Source: DASQEH01 sp038239485
GTDB lineage: Bacteria; Actinomycetota; Actinomycetes; Propionibacteriales; Nocardioidaceae
Assembly: GCA_038239485.1 (NCBI GenBank)
Contig: JBBSET010000009.1
Span: 16,416-80,415, forward strand
DNA length: 64,000 nucleotides
Reading direction: 5' to 3'
Shown: positions 10,160-18,441 of the stretch, in pieces
Layout of the letters: the number at the start of each line of letters is the position of its first letter
Numbering within the stretch: position 1 is the stretch's first letter
Notes under the pieces: generated by a model
Seen by the model: only the letters and a program-made list of their open reading frames with translations
Told to the model about the DNA's origin: nothing
The model's database searches: none
Program-made: the position numbers and the translations under genes

Positions 10160-11896
10160 TCAGACCCCGCGACGACGACCCGGGGCGCGTCGCTCCGACG
10201 GCTTCGTCACCGGCTCGCCCGCCTCGACCAGGGCCAGCCGCCGCGTCGCGCCGAAATCGGCGAGCGCCTCTGCCAGGGCCTCGACGGACGGTGTCGGCGC
10301 GAGCACGTCGACGCGCAGACCGTGCTCCTCGCAGATCTTCGCCGTGGCCGGCCCGATGGCGGCGATCACCGTGCTCGGGTGCGGCTTGCCCGCGATCCCG
10401 ACCAGGTTGCGGACGGTCGAGGACGAGGTGAAGACGACGGCGTCGAACTTGCCGGTCTTGATCGCGTCACGGACCGGTGCCGGTGGCGGTGCTGCGCGGA
10501 CCGTCCGGTAGGCCGTCACGTCGTCGACCTCCCAGCCCAGGTCGTGCAGACCCGCCACCAGGGTGTCGGTGGCGATGTCGGCTCGCGGGAGGAATACCCG
10601 GTTGATGGGGTCGAGCAGGTCGTCGTACGGCGGCCAGTCCTCGAGGAGCCCGAGCGCCGACTGCTCTCCGGAGGGCAGCAGATCCGCACGGATCCCCCAG
10701 CGGGCGATGCTCTCGGCGGTCTTGTCGCCGACGGCGGCCACCTTCAGCCCGCTGAACGCACGGGCGTCCAGGCCGTACTCGTCGAACTTCTCGCGCACCG
10801 CCTTGACCGCGTTGACGGAGGTGAAGACGATCCACTCGTACCGGCCCTCGACCAGGCCGCGGACGGCCTTGTCCATCTGCAGCGGGTTGCGCGGCGGCTC
10901 GACCGAGATGGTCGGGACCTCCTCGGGGACGCCGCCGTAGTTGCGCAGGCTCGCCGACAGTGACCCGGCCTGCTCCTTGGTACGCGGGACCAGAATCCGC
11001 CAGCCGAAGAGCGGCTTGGTCTCGAACCACGACAGCGCCTCGCGCATCATCACCACCTGCCCGACGACCGTGAGGGCCGGCTCGGTGATGCGAGCGGCCT
11101 TCGCGTCGTCGCCGATGCCGGCGAGCGTGGACACGACCGTCCGCTGCTGCGTGGTGGTGCCGACGGCCGTGATCGCGACCGGAGTGTCGGCGGGGCGCCC
11201 GGCGGCGATCAGGGCGCGCGCCACCTCGCCGATGCACCTGGTCGCGGCAAGCAGCACCAGGGTCTGCGCGGCGGCGTAGGAGGCCCAGTCGATCTTGCTG
11301 TCGGCGACGTGGAGGACAGTCAGCTCCCGCGACGTCCGGGTGGTCAGCGGGACGCCCGCATACGCCGGCACAGCGGTGATGGAGCTGACACCGGGCACGA
11401 TCTCGAAGAGCACGCCGGACTTGGCGCAGGCCGATGCCTCCTCGGCGCCGGTGGTGTACATCCAGGGGTCGCCGGAGATCAGCCGGACGACCTTACCGCC
11501 GCCCTGCGCCTGGGTGACGACGAGCTTGGCCCGTGAGGCGTGGGTGAGAGGCTGTCCGTCCTCGCCGTATCCGCCGTCGATCACGGTCAGTTCGGCGAGC
11601 CTGCTCCCCAGCAAGGTGGTGAGCAGGGCCGCGTGCTCGGGTACCTCGGTGATGACCACGTCAGCCGCGGCGATCAGCTCCGTCGCCCGCACCGTGAGCA
11701 GACCCGGGTCGCCCGGTCCGGTGCCGACGAACGCTACCGAGCCCGTGTGGCGGCGGGCAGCGACGGCATCGTCGACCCGACCGGTCGCCAGGTGGGTCGA
11801 GGTCTTAGCTGCAGCAGTCTTCGGCATCTTCTCTTTCACCGTCTTGCTCTGAATGGACTGGTTGTCAGGGGTAGGACGTGACGTCGCCGTGCTCAC
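10160..11896 (-). CDS. Fused uroporphyrinogen-III C-methyltransferase / uroporphyrinogen-III synthase
   Basis: Two-domain protein of 578 residues. After a variable 50-residue start, residues about 55-300 form a tetrapyrrole methylase domain (VGTGPGDPGLLTVRA, SGDPWMYTTG, PGVSSITAVPAYAGVPLT), as in CobA/SUMT, which makes precorrin-2. Residues about 310-560 form a HemD/HEM4 domain (VFTSVNAVKA, VAAVGDKTAESI, VVFTSSSTVRNL), which cyclises hydroxymethylbilane. The protein thus stands at the branch between haem and sirohaem or cobalamin. The GTG at 11896 is chosen because GGGAG precedes it and it overlaps the hemC stop as GTGA; an ATG at 11827 is less likely. Such fusions are common in actinobacteria. 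Confidence 0.93.
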   Translation of the reverse strand: MSTATSRPTPDNQSIQSKTVKEKMPKTAAAKTSTHLATGRVDDAVAARRHTGSVAFVGTGPGDPGLLTVRATELIAAADVVITEVPEHAALLTTLLGSRLAELTVIDGGYGEDGQPLTHASRAKLVVTQAQGGGKVVRLISGDPWMYTTGAEEASACAKSGVLFEIVPGVSSITAVPAYAGVPLTTRTSRELTVLHVADSKIDWASYAAAQTLVLLAATRCIGEVARALIAAGRPADTPVAITAVGTTTQQRTVVSTLAGIGDDAKAARITEPALTVVGQVVMMREALSWFETKPLFGWRILVPRTKEQAGSLSASLRNYGGVPEEVPTISVEPPRNPLQMDKAVRGLVEGRYEWIVFTSVNAVKAVREKFDEYGLDARAFSGLKVAAVGDKTAESIARWGIRADLLPSGEQSALGLLEDWPPYDDLLDPINRVFLPRADIATDTLVAGLHDLGWEVDDVTAYRTVRAAPPPAPVRDAIKTGKFDAVVFTSSSTVRNLVGIAGKPHPSTVIAAIGPATAKICEEHGLRVDVLAPTPSVEALAEALADFGATRRLALVEAGEPVTKPSERRAPGRRRGV

Positions 11897-12822
11897 GTGG
11901 CGGGCTCCCGCATCAAGGTGGCGGCACCTTCGGCCAGCAGCTCTTTCGCCAGGGCCGCGCCGAGGGTCTCGGCCTCGGCCGGACTCCCGGCCATCGAGAG
12001 CCGGACCTGGTCGCTTCCGTCGAGTGCGGTCACCACGGCCCGCAGCCACATCTCCGGCCCGTCGTCACCCTCGGCTACGTCGGCGAGCGCCCCGATGGGC
12101 GCCATGCATCCGGCCTCAAGGGCACGCAGCAACGCTCGCTCAGCGGTGACGGCCGCTCGGCTGTCGGCGTCGTCCAGAACCTCGTACAGGGCACCGGCGA
12201 GTCCCGTGGAGGTGGCCGCGACCTCGACGGCGAGGGCACCCTGGCCCGGGGCGGGCAGCATCTGGATCGGGTCCAACGTCTCGGTGATCTCGTCCTGCCG
12301 GCCCAGGCGGACGAGCCCTGCGCGGGCCAGGACCACAGCGTCGACGACGCCGGCGGCGACCTTCGTCAGCCGGGTGTCGACGTTGCCACGGATGTCGACC
12401 ACCTCGACGCCGAGCCCCAGGGCGCGAAGCTGTGCAGCCCGGCGCGGTGAGCCGGTCCCGACGGTTGAGCCCCGGGGAAGCTCACCCAGAGTGAGGCCGT
12501 CACGGGCCACGAGGGCGTCTCGCGGGTCCTCCCGTCGTGGCACCGCGGCAAGCGCGACGCGATCGTCGACCACTGTCGGGAGATCCTTGAGCGAGTGCAC
12601 GACGAGGTCGACGTCGCCGACGACGAGTGAGTCACGGACGGTGCCGACGAAGACCCCCGCACCGCCGATCTCGACCAGCGGCGCCGCGGTCCGGTCGCCC
12701 TCGCTCACGACGGGTACCAGCTCGACGGTGACCTTCAGGGCAATGCGCAGCCGGTCGGCGATCGCCTCGCTCTGTGCGCGTGCGAGCGCGCTCGAGCGGG
12801 TGCCGATGCGCAAATGGCTCAT
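11893..12822 (-). CDS. hemC: Porphobilinogen deaminase (hydroxymethylbilane synthase)
   Basis: Polymerises four porphobilinogens to hydroxymethylbilane on a dipyrromethane cofactor. The cofactor-binding cysteine is C239 in EAGCMAPIGA. The catalytic aspartate is D80 in VHSLKDLP, and substrate-binding arginines lie in GTGSPRRAAQL (about 122-132) and RGNVDTRL. Length 309 is normal. The ATG overlaps the hemA stop as ATGA and the stop overlaps the hemD start as GTGA, consistent with strict translational coupling in the operon. Confidence 0.97.
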   Translation of the reverse strand: MSHLRIGTRSSALARAQSEAIADRLRIALKVTVELVPVVSEGDRTAAPLVEIGGAGVFVGTVRDSLVVGDVDLVVHSLKDLPTVVDDRVALAAVPRREDPRDALVARDGLTLGELPRGSTVGTGSPRRAAQLRALGLGVEVVDIRGNVDTRLTKVAAGVVDAVVLARAGLVRLGRQDEITETLDPIQMLPAPGQGALAVEVAATSTGLAGALYEVLDDADSRAAVTAERALLRALEAGCMAPIGALADVAEGDDGPEMWLRAVVTALDGSDQVRLSMAGSPAEAETLGAALAKELLAEGAATLMREPAT

Positions 12823-14120
12823 TGCGGTTCGCCGGCCCGGGACACAGCCTCCACGGCTGAGGAGTCGAGTGCGAACAGCTCGGCGAGCGCGTCGGCGTAC
12901 GACGACTCCGGTGAGCGGCCGACGAACTGCTTGATCCGCACCGTCGGCTCGTGCAGCAGCTTGTCGGCGACCCGGTTGATGGTGTGGATGACCTCGTCGC
13001 GCTCGACCGGTGACAGGTTCGGGACACGACCCCAGAGCCGTTCCAGCTCGGCAGCGACGACGCTCGTCGCCATCGACCGCAGCGCGACGACAGTCGGTGC
13101 CACCCGTGCCGCCTCGCGGGCGGTGGCGAAGGCGGTCACCTCCTCGTCGACGATGGCTCTGACCCTCGACACGTCGGCGGCGGCCGAGCCGTTGTGCACC
13201 GAGTCGGCCAGCGTCTCCAGCCCGACGAGCGTGACGGCCCCGAGCTCCGCGACGGACGGGTCGACATCGTGCGGCAGGGCGAGGTCGACGATCGCGAGCG
13301 GGCGGGCATCAGTGCGGCCCGCCATCGCGCTCGCCACCATCGCGATGCTGATCACCGGCCCGGTCGAACCCGTGCAGGAGATGACCAGGTCGGCTTGCGC
13401 GATCTGCTCGCCAACCGTGTCCATCGACGCGGCGCGGCCGCCGACCGACCTGGCGAGCCGGACAGCGGACGCCAACGTCCGTGACGCCACGACGATGTCG
13501 CGAGCGCCCGCCCGATGCACCGATGCCGCCGTCAGGGCCGCGACGGACCCCGCGCCGACGATGAGGACCCTCGACGACTCGAGCGGCCCGACCACCTCGG
13601 TCGCGTGGGCCAATCCCACCGAGACGACCGACTGGCCCGCGCGGTCGATGTCGGTCTCGGCGTGGGCCCGCTTGCCGACCCGCAGGCCCTGCTGGAACAG
13701 CGAGTTGAGCGAGGCGCCGACGGACTCGTCGAGCTGGCTGTGGCGCAGCGCCTCGCGTACCTGTCCGATGATCTGGCTCTCCCCGACAACCATCGAGTCC
13801 AGCCCGGTGACGACCTCGAACAGGTGAGCCACGGCGGCCTCGTCATAGTGGACGTAGAGCGAGCCGACGACGTCCTCGGTCGTCATCCCGGAGTGCTCGA
13901 CCAGGAGCGCCGTGAGGTCGTCCACGCTGGCGTGGAAGCGCTCGACCGCGGAGTAGACCTCGATCCGGTTGCAGGTCGCGAGCACCACTGCCTCGTCGAC
14001 GCAGTCGGTGGCGAGAGCGGCGGCGCGGAGCTTGCCGGCACGGTCGGCGTCGAGGAAGAGCCGCTCGAGCAGCTCGACCGGTGCCGTCCGGTGTGAGGCG
14101 CCCACGACGAGGATGCTCAT
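12819..14120 (-). CDS. hemA: Glutamyl-tRNA reductase
   Basis: NADPH-dependent reduction of glutamyl-tRNA to glutamate-1-semialdehyde, the committed step of the C5 haem pathway. The catalytic cysteine is C50 in LATCNRIEVY. The segment VVGESQIIGQVREAL and the nucleotide-binding VLIVGAGSVAAL follow, then a C-terminal dimerisation helix. Length 433 is typical. It is translationally coupled to rex upstream (ATGA at 14117-14120) and to hemC downstream. A Rex-like operator on the shared promoter suggests that haem synthesis responds to the NADH/NAD+ ratio, as described for rex-hemACD in Streptomyces. Confidence 0.97.
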   Translation of the reverse strand: MSILVVGASHRTAPVELLERLFLDADRAGKLRAAALATDCVDEAVVLATCNRIEVYSAVERFHASVDDLTALLVEHSGMTTEDVVGSLYVHYDEAAVAHLFEVVTGLDSMVVGESQIIGQVREALRHSQLDESVGASLNSLFQQGLRVGKRAHAETDIDRAGQSVVSVGLAHATEVVGPLESSRVLIVGAGSVAALTAASVHRAGARDIVVASRTLASAVRLARSVGGRAASMDTVGEQIAQADLVISCTGSTGPVISIAMVASAMAGRTDARPLAIVDLALPHDVDPSVAELGAVTLVGLETLADSVHNGSAAADVSRVRAIVDEEVTAFATAREAARVAPTVVALRSMATSVVAAELERLWGRVPNLSPVERDEVIHTINRVADKLLHEPTVRIKQFVGRSPESSYADALAELFALDSSAVEAVSRAGEPQ

Positions 14121-14842
14121 CGGGCACCGGCCTTGGCGACTCCCGGGCCCGCGCCAGGCAGGACGGACAGCCCGTTCTTGCGCTGCTCGTGATAGGCGAG
14201 GATCTGCAGCTCGATGGACAGGTCGACCTTGCGGACGTCTACGTGTGGCGGCACGGTCAGCACGGCCGGCGCGAAGTTGAGGATACTGCCGACCCCGGCC
14301 AGGACCAGCCGGTCGCAGACATCCTGCGCTGCGGCGGCAGGCGTCGCGATCACGCCGATGGAGACCGACGACTCCCGGACCACCCGGTCGAGGTCGTCGA
14401 TGGGGGTGATTGCGAGATCACCGATCTTCTCCCCCACGCGCGCGGGGTCGCTGTCCATCAGGGCCGCGACCTGGAATCCGCGGGTGGCGAAGCCGGAGTA
14501 GTTCGCCAGCGCGTGCCCGAGATTGCCGATCCCAACGATCACGACCGACCAGTCCTGGGTCAGCCCGATCTGCCGGGCGATCTGGTAGCGGAGGTAGTCG
14601 ACGTCGTAGCCCACGCCACGGGTGCCATAGGTACCGAGATAGGACAGATCCTTGCGGAGCTTGGCGGAGTTCACCCCGGCCGCACTCGCGAGATCCTCAC
14701 TGCTGGCGGTCCCCACGTCGTGCTCCGCGAGCGACGTGAGGGCACGCAGATAGATCGGCAGCCGGGCGACTGTCGCTTCGGGTATGTCGCGTCCGACCCG
14801 CTCGTCGTCCGAGCGCCCAGTCTTGCGGCTGCCTCCAGTCAC
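14117..14842 (-). CDS. rex: Redox-sensing transcriptional repressor Rex
   Basis: Dimeric repressor that senses NADH/NAD+. The N-terminal winged helix starts at IPEATVARLPIYLRAL and includes GVNSAKLRKDLSYLG, which contacts DNA. The Rossmann domain has VVIVGIGNLGHALANY, and the swapped C-terminal helix ends with RKVDLSIELQILAYHEQRK. The GTG at 14842 follows GGGGAG and gives 241 residues with a short tail before the DNA-binding domain, matching known Rex proteins. A GTG at 14908, almost leaderless with respect to the promoter, is an alternative. It is the first gene of the hem operon and probably autoregulates it through the site at 14929-14946. Confidence 0.96.
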   Translation of the reverse strand: MTGGSRKTGRSDDERVGRDIPEATVARLPIYLRALTSLAEHDVGTASSEDLASAAGVNSAKLRKDLSYLGTYGTRGVGYDVDYLRYQIARQIGLTQDWSVVIVGIGNLGHALANYSGFATRGFQVAALMDSDPARVGEKIGDLAITPIDDLDRVVRESSVSIGVIATPAAAAQDVCDRLVLAGVGSILNFAPAVLTVPPHVDVRKVDLSIELQILAYHEQRKNGLSVLPGAGPGVAKAGAR

Positions 14843-14917
14843 GGTGCTCCCCGGCGCGCCTGCACAGGATGTCGGCTTCGGCTGTCGAGGCGGTTCCTGC
14901 AGCGGCACTAGAGGGCC

Positions 14918-14946
14918 ACTCTAAGAGTTTGTGAACGAGAGAACAA
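14918..14946 (-). promoter_or_regulatory. Promoter of rex-hemA-hemC-hemD-hemB
   Basis: Minus-strand TTGTTC (14946-14941), a 17-base spacer and TAGAGT (14923-14918). This is a well-spaced sigma-A-type promoter with a start predicted near 14911. The Rex-like operator covers the -35 hexamer and most of the spacer. Confidence 0.6.
14929..14946 (+). promoter_or_regulatory. Putative Rex operator (ROP)
   Basis: Reads TTGTGAA, CGAG, AGAACAA against the known consensus TTGTGAANNNNTTCACAA. The left half is perfect and the right half keeps ACAA, so 11 of 14 defined bases match. It overlaps the -35 and spacer of the rex promoter, which fits repression by exclusion of RNA polymerase when NADH is low. Confidence 0.65.
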
Positions 14947-14970
14947 ACCGAAGCAATGTCGGGCGGGCTT

Positions 14971-14986
14971 CGTGACACAGGTCACT
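14971..14986. promoter_or_regulatory. Crp-like palindrome upstream of rex
   Basis: GTGA, six bases, TCAC matches the core of the Crp/GlxR consensus TGTGANNNNNNTCACA (the outermost bases differ). Its centre lies about 68 bases before the predicted rex start, a usual position for an activator. Confidence 0.4.
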
Positions 14987-15022
14987 TCATGCCTGCGATT
15001 CCGCTCTACCGGAGGGTCACTG

Positions 15023-15268
15023 TCAGCGCGGCGGCGGCGCGAGCGCGGCACGGAGGCGGCCGGCGTCGACGCGCCAGAAGTCGTGCTGGCGGCCGTCGAC
15101 GAGGGTCACTGGGATCTGCTCGCCGTACCGGCTCATCAGGGCCGGGTCCGTCGTGATGTCCACCTCGTCGAACGTCTCGCCGAGATCGGCGCAGACGGCG
15201 ACCACGACGGCACGCGCTTCTTCGCAGAGGTGACAACCCGGCTTGGACAGCAGGCGAACTCGTGACAT
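15023..15268 (-). CDS. Glutaredoxin-family protein
   Basis: 81-residue thioredoxin-fold protein of the glutaredoxin-like DUF836 type. The redox motif is CHLC (C12, C15) in SKPGCHLCEEA, followed by the cis-proline in EQIPVTLVDG. Its likely role is thiol-disulfide exchange in the cytoplasm; the partner is unknown. The gene lies upstream of rex in the same direction, as in the mycobacterial hem region, but a 180-base gap with rex's own promoter separates them. The start ATG lies 55 bases from the leaderless start of the divergent HAD gene. Confidence 0.88.
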   Translation of the reverse strand: MSRVRLLSKPGCHLCEEARAVVVAVCADLGETFDEVDITTDPALMSRYGEQIPVTLVDGRQHDFWRVDAGRLRAALAPPPR

Positions 15269-15311
15269 GACAGCAGCGATGGTACGGGACCGGCCGGCAG
15301 CGGCCGGTCGA

Positions 15312-15317
15312 TACAGT
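15312..15317 (+). promoter_or_regulatory. Leaderless -10 element of the HAD phosphatase gene
   Basis: TACAGT, six bases, then GTG at 15324. The upstream in-frame ATGs lie before this promoter element, which favours the GTG start. Confidence 0.5.
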
Positions 15318-15323
15318 TGCCTG

Positions 15324-16124
15324 GTGGAAGCCGCCGGTCGGTCCGATCACGCGGTCGCTGCGTTCTTCGACGTCGACAACACGGTTCTGCGCGGCGCGTC
15401 GATCTTCCACCTGGCCCGTGGGCTGCACCGACGCGGCAATGTCTCGACGCGCGACATCGCCCGCGCGGCATGGGACCACGCCTACTTCCGGCTGGTCGGG
15501 GTCGAGGACCTCGAGACGGTTGCCGACGCCCGCGCCTCCGCCCTCTCCTTCATCGCGGGCCACCAGGTCGAGGAGATCGAGGCACTGTCGCGCGACATCT
15601 TCGACGAGTCGATGGCGTCGCGGATCTGGCCGGAGACGAGGGCGCTCGCCCAGATGCATCTGGACCGCGGCCAGCGCGTCTGGCTGGTGACCGCGGCGCC
15701 GATAGAGATCGCCACCATCATCGCCAGTCGGCTCGGGCTGACCGGGGCGCTGGGAACCGTAGCGGAGGACGTCGACGGCATCTACACGGGACGGCTGGTG
15801 GGCGACCTCCTGCACGGACCGGCCAAGGCGGATGCGGTGACGGCTCTCGCCCGCGCCGAGGGACTCGACCTCGACCGCTGCTCGGCATACTCCGACTCCT
15901 TCAACGACCTGCCGATGTTGTCGCTGGTGGGCTACCCGTTCGTGATCAACCCGGACGGTAGGCTGCGCCGCCACGCCAAGGCGATGGGGTGGCCGATGCG
16001 CGACTTCCGCACCGGGCGCCGGGCCGCAAAGGTCGGGGTCGCCGTGGCCGGGGGCGCTGCGATGATCGCCGGCGTCGTCGCGTGCCTGCAGGCGCTCAGG
16101 CGTCGGCTCGCGCAGGCTGCCTGA
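15324..16124 (+). CDS. HAD-IB family phosphatase (SerB-like)
   Basis: 266-residue haloacid dehalogenase hydrolase. Motif I is FFDVDNTVL with the nucleophile D16 and acid/base D18. Motif II is LVTAAP, a lysine follows in GPAKADAV, and motif III is YSDSFNDLPML. The cap region and length resemble the IB subfamily that includes phosphoserine phosphatases, and mycobacteria carry a serB-annotated gene at this locus, but the substrate is not proven. A hydrophobic stretch near the C-terminus (GVAVAGGAAMIAGVVACL) may anchor it to the membrane. The leaderless GTG start is chosen; ATGs at 15267 or 15279 would lengthen it and almost overlap the divergent glutaredoxin start. Confidence 0.87.
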   Translation: MEAAGRSDHAVAAFFDVDNTVLRGASIFHLARGLHRRGNVSTRDIARAAWDHAYFRLVGVEDLETVADARASALSFIAGHQVEEIEALSRDIFDESMASRIWPETRALAQMHLDRGQRVWLVTAAPIEIATIIASRLGLTGALGTVAEDVDGIYTGRLVGDLLHGPAKADAVTALARAEGLDLDRCSAYSDSFNDLPMLSLVGYPFVINPDGRLRRHAKAMGWPMRDFRTGRRAAKVGVAVAGGAAMIAGVVACLQALRRRLAQAA

Positions 16125-16173
16125 CAACCCCGCGCTCCGTCCGCTCGGGCGCGGAGGACTCTTCGGCCGAGGG

Positions 16174-16204
16174 TTGCCACCGGCTGGTCCCGTCGGCGTA
16201 CTAT
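16174..16204 (+). promoter_or_regulatory. Candidate promoter of the BldN-like sigma gene
   Basis: TTGCCA at 16174-16179 and TACTAT at 16199-16204, spaced 19 bases, one or two more than ideal. It argues against a start codon upstream of about 16210. Confidence 0.4.
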
Positions 16205-16242
16205 CAGCAGTCACGCATCGCGGTGTGGGGAAGGCGGAACTG

Positions 16243-16950
16243 GTGACTCGGCTGGGACGCCCGCTCGTCGTCGGCTACGACGCCCTGCGGCTGGCCGTGG
16301 TCGCGCAGCTCGGCGGCGACCTGCTACTCACCACCACATCGACACCCAGCGGAGATGCGGGCGGTCCCGGCAGCTCGTTGCCGCCCCCCGGCTCGGACGC
16401 GGACTCGCTTCGCGTTGCGGCCCTCGTCGACCTCGCCCGAGCCGGCGACGCCGAAGCCTTCGGGCAGCTCTTCGACCATTACAACGGCGCCGTCTACCGG
16501 TTCATCTACTATCGGCTGTCGACGCCGTCGCAGGCAGAGGACCTGACCAGCGAGACGTTCTTCCGGGCCCTCCGCTCGATCAACTCGTTCCAGTGGCAGG
16601 GCAAGGACTTCGCCGCCTGGCTGATGACGATCGCCCGCAACCTGATCATCGACCACCACAAGTCCGCCCGGAACCGGCTCGAGAGCCCGACCGGGGAGAT
16701 CAGCGACCGCGAAGAGTCCTCCGCGACGCCCGAGGAGCATGTCGTCCAGACCCTGACCCACGAGCTGCTTCGGGAGAAGCTGGCCGAGCTCCCCGCCGAG
16801 CAACAGGAGTGCCTGGTACTGCGGTTCCTCAACTCGTACTCGATCGCCGAGACGGCGAAGGTCATGATGAAGTCGGAGGGAGCAGTCAAGCAGCTTCAGC
16901 TGCGGGCCATCCGGAACCTGGCGCGCCTGATGCCCGAGTCCCTTCGTTGA
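16243..16950 (+). CDS. BldN-like ECF RNA polymerase sigma factor
   Basis: Group IV sigma factor. Region 2 contains EDLTSETFFRALRSI and FAAWLMTIARNLIIDHHKS, and region 4 contains LPAEQQECLVLRFLNSYSIAETA with a helix-turn-helix at KSEGAVKQLQLRAIRNLARL. The match to Streptomyces BldN (AdsA), which drives development, is close across both regions. As in BldN there is an N-terminal extension of about 56 residues before region 2, possibly a removable pro-sequence. The GTG at 16243 is a choice; a GTG at 16225 is also in frame. The next gene encodes an RsbN-like membrane protein, its probable anti-sigma factor. Confidence 0.9.
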   Translation: MTRLGRPLVVGYDALRLAVVAQLGGDLLLTTTSTPSGDAGGPGSSLPPPGSDADSLRVAALVDLARAGDAEAFGQLFDHYNGAVYRFIYYRLSTPSQAEDLTSETFFRALRSINSFQWQGKDFAAWLMTIARNLIIDHHKSARNRLESPTGEISDREESSATPEEHVVQTLTHELLREKLAELPAEQQECLVLRFLNSYSIAETAKVMMKSEGAVKQLQLRAIRNLARLMPESLR

Positions 16951-16972
16951 GCCGGCCGCCGGGCTTCGAAAC

Positions 16973-16994
16973 GCGGCCCATAACTTTTGGCCGC
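16973..16994 (+). repeat. Hairpin between the sigma gene and its partner
   Basis: GCGGCC, ten bases, GGCCGC: a perfect six-base stem with an AT-rich loop, 23 bases after the sigma stop. It could attenuate read-through. A perfect TTGACA follows at 17013-17018, but no convincing -10 hexamer is seen at the right distance. Confidence 0.35.
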
Positions 16995-17077
16995 TCTGGG
17001 TCGTTTCGCACCTTGACAGCGGTTCACCACATGCGGACCGAGTGTGGGAACCGGTATGACGTCACGGAGAGTCGACC

Positions 17078-18409
17078 ATGATCTGGCCGCCATCAGCGCA
17101 GCGCCGCGTAGACAGGTTCGCTGCCTCGTTCGAGGGACAGCGACCTTTTGGGAGCCTCGATGCCGACACAGCTGCCCTCGTACAGCTCGCCAGGAGCCTC
17201 GAGGCCCTTGACAAGCCGGCGCCCCGCCCAGAGTTCGCCGCCGATCTCCGGGTCAGGCTGCTCGAGGTGGCTCCCCTCCATCTCGTTACGCCGGAGCCGA
17301 CCCCGCCTCGATCGGGACGGGCGCCCACGGCGCGACCGGTCCGCGCGAAACGTCGTGGCCGGTTAGGTGTCGTGGCTGTCGGTGCCATCGTGGTCAGCAC
17401 ATTCGTCGGCGTGGGGCTCGCGAGTCACTCGGCGCTGCCCGGTGACCCGTTGTACCCGATCAAGCGAACCCTGGAGAGCGTGCAGGTGGCCACCGCCGGC
17501 TCGCCCGCCGACAAGGGCGGTCAGCTCCTGTCCCAAGCTTCGACCCGGCTGTCCGAGGTCCAGAACCTGGTCGACGAGCACTCCTCGGACCCTGCCGTCT
17601 CGGTGCTGATGGGTGGGACCCTCAGCGACTTCTCGACGCAGGCGCACCAGGGCGGCGCCGACCTGATGACGGCCTACCGAAACAACGACGACACGTCTGC
17701 GATCGTCGACCTGCGCACCTTCACGAGCTCATCGGCGACAAGGCTCGAAGCGATGAGCACCCAGGTCCCGCCGGCCGTCCTCGCCGACGTCGCAGGTGCG
17801 GCGTCGGAGCTGACGACGCTCGACGCGGGTGCGGTGAGGACGTGTCCGAGCTGCAGCGCCTTGGCGCCGCTGGCCCTGCCTGCCAACTTGGAGACCCTGG
17901 TCAGCGACGTGCAGGCCGGCAAGCAGCCGACCCTTCCCACCACCGCCGGCCCCGCGGACCCCGGAGCACCGACCAGCCTGCTCCCCCCAACGACCATCGC
18001 ACCGGTGGCGCCCGGCACCACCCCGGCTCCGATTGTGGTGCTGCCCACCATCGATCCTGGCACCGGTGGCCTCCCGACGGACCCGACCGACGTGCCGACG
18101 ACGGCGCCCGTCCAGCCGACGACCGGTAATCCGACGACCGACCCGGTGACCGATCCGACCACCGATCCCGCCTCCACGAACCCGACGACGGCCCCCACGA
18201 CGGCGCCGCCGACGACTTCCCCCCCGACGACCGACCCGACGACGGCCCTCCCCACGACGGCGCCTCCGACGACCAACCCCCCGGCGACGGACCCCAATAC
18301 GACCAATGGCACGTCGACTGACACGCCGACCACGATTGCGTTCACGGCACCCACGACCGATGATCCGACGAGCCCCGGCACTATCGGCTCGTCCGCGTCG
18401 CTCGGCTAG
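17078..18409 (+). CDS. RsbN-like anti-sigma membrane protein with DUF5667 domain and Thr/Pro-rich tail
   Basis: 443-residue single-pass protein. Residues 1-95 are cytoplasmic and would bind the sigma factor, residues about 97-115 form a membrane helix, and the outer part begins with LPGDPLYPIKRTLE (about 120-133), the signature of DUF5667. From about residue 275 the protein is almost entirely Thr, Pro, Ala and Asp in PTT/PTTDP repeats to its end, like a wall-spanning stalk. RsbN, the anti-sigma factor of BldN in Streptomyces, has the same order and DUF5667 domain. The ATG at 17078 has GGAG eight bases upstream. The partner assignment is inferred from adjacency and domain layout. Confidence 0.85.
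   Translation: MIWPPSAQRRVDRFAASFEGQRPFGSLDADTAALVQLARSLEALDKPAPRPEFAADLRVRLLEVAPLHLVTPEPTPPRSGRAPTARPVRAKRRGRLGVVAVGAIVVSTFVGVGLASHSALPGDPLYPIKRTLESVQVATAGSPADKGGQLLSQASTRLSEVQNLVDEHSSDPAVSVLMGGTLSDFSTQAHQGGADLMTAYRNNDDTSAIVDLRTFTSSSATRLEAMSTQVPPAVLADVAGAASELTTLDAGAVRTCPSCSALAPLALPANLETLVSDVQAGKQPTLPTTAGPADPGAPTSLLPPTTIAPVAPGTTPAPIVVLPTIDPGTGGLPTDPTDVPTTAPVQPTTGNPTTDPVTDPTTDPASTNPTTAPTTAPPTTSPPTTDPTTALPTTAPPTTNPPATDPNTTNGTSTDTPTTIAFTAPTTDDPTSPGTIGSSASLG
17900..18400 (+). repeat. Low-complexity Thr/Pro coding repeat
   Basis: The 3' third of the DUF5667 gene is built of irregular ACG-ACG-(C)CC units that encode PTT-type motifs, a probable recombination-prone tract. It is coding sequence, not a CRISPR array: units are short, unspaced and in frame. 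Confidence 0.7.
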
Positions 18410-18441
18410 CACCTCTCCACCGGAGCGCCGGCGCGCCGCGG

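Noticed and set aside
17900..18400. CRISPR-like repetition
   Set aside because: Repeats are 3-9 bases, contiguous and in the reading frame, with no spacers; they encode a Thr/Pro tail.
18410..18441. Terminator between the DUF5667 gene and the acyltransferase gene
   Set aside because: Only short self-complementary CCGG/GGCGCGCC pieces are present, no stable single hairpin.
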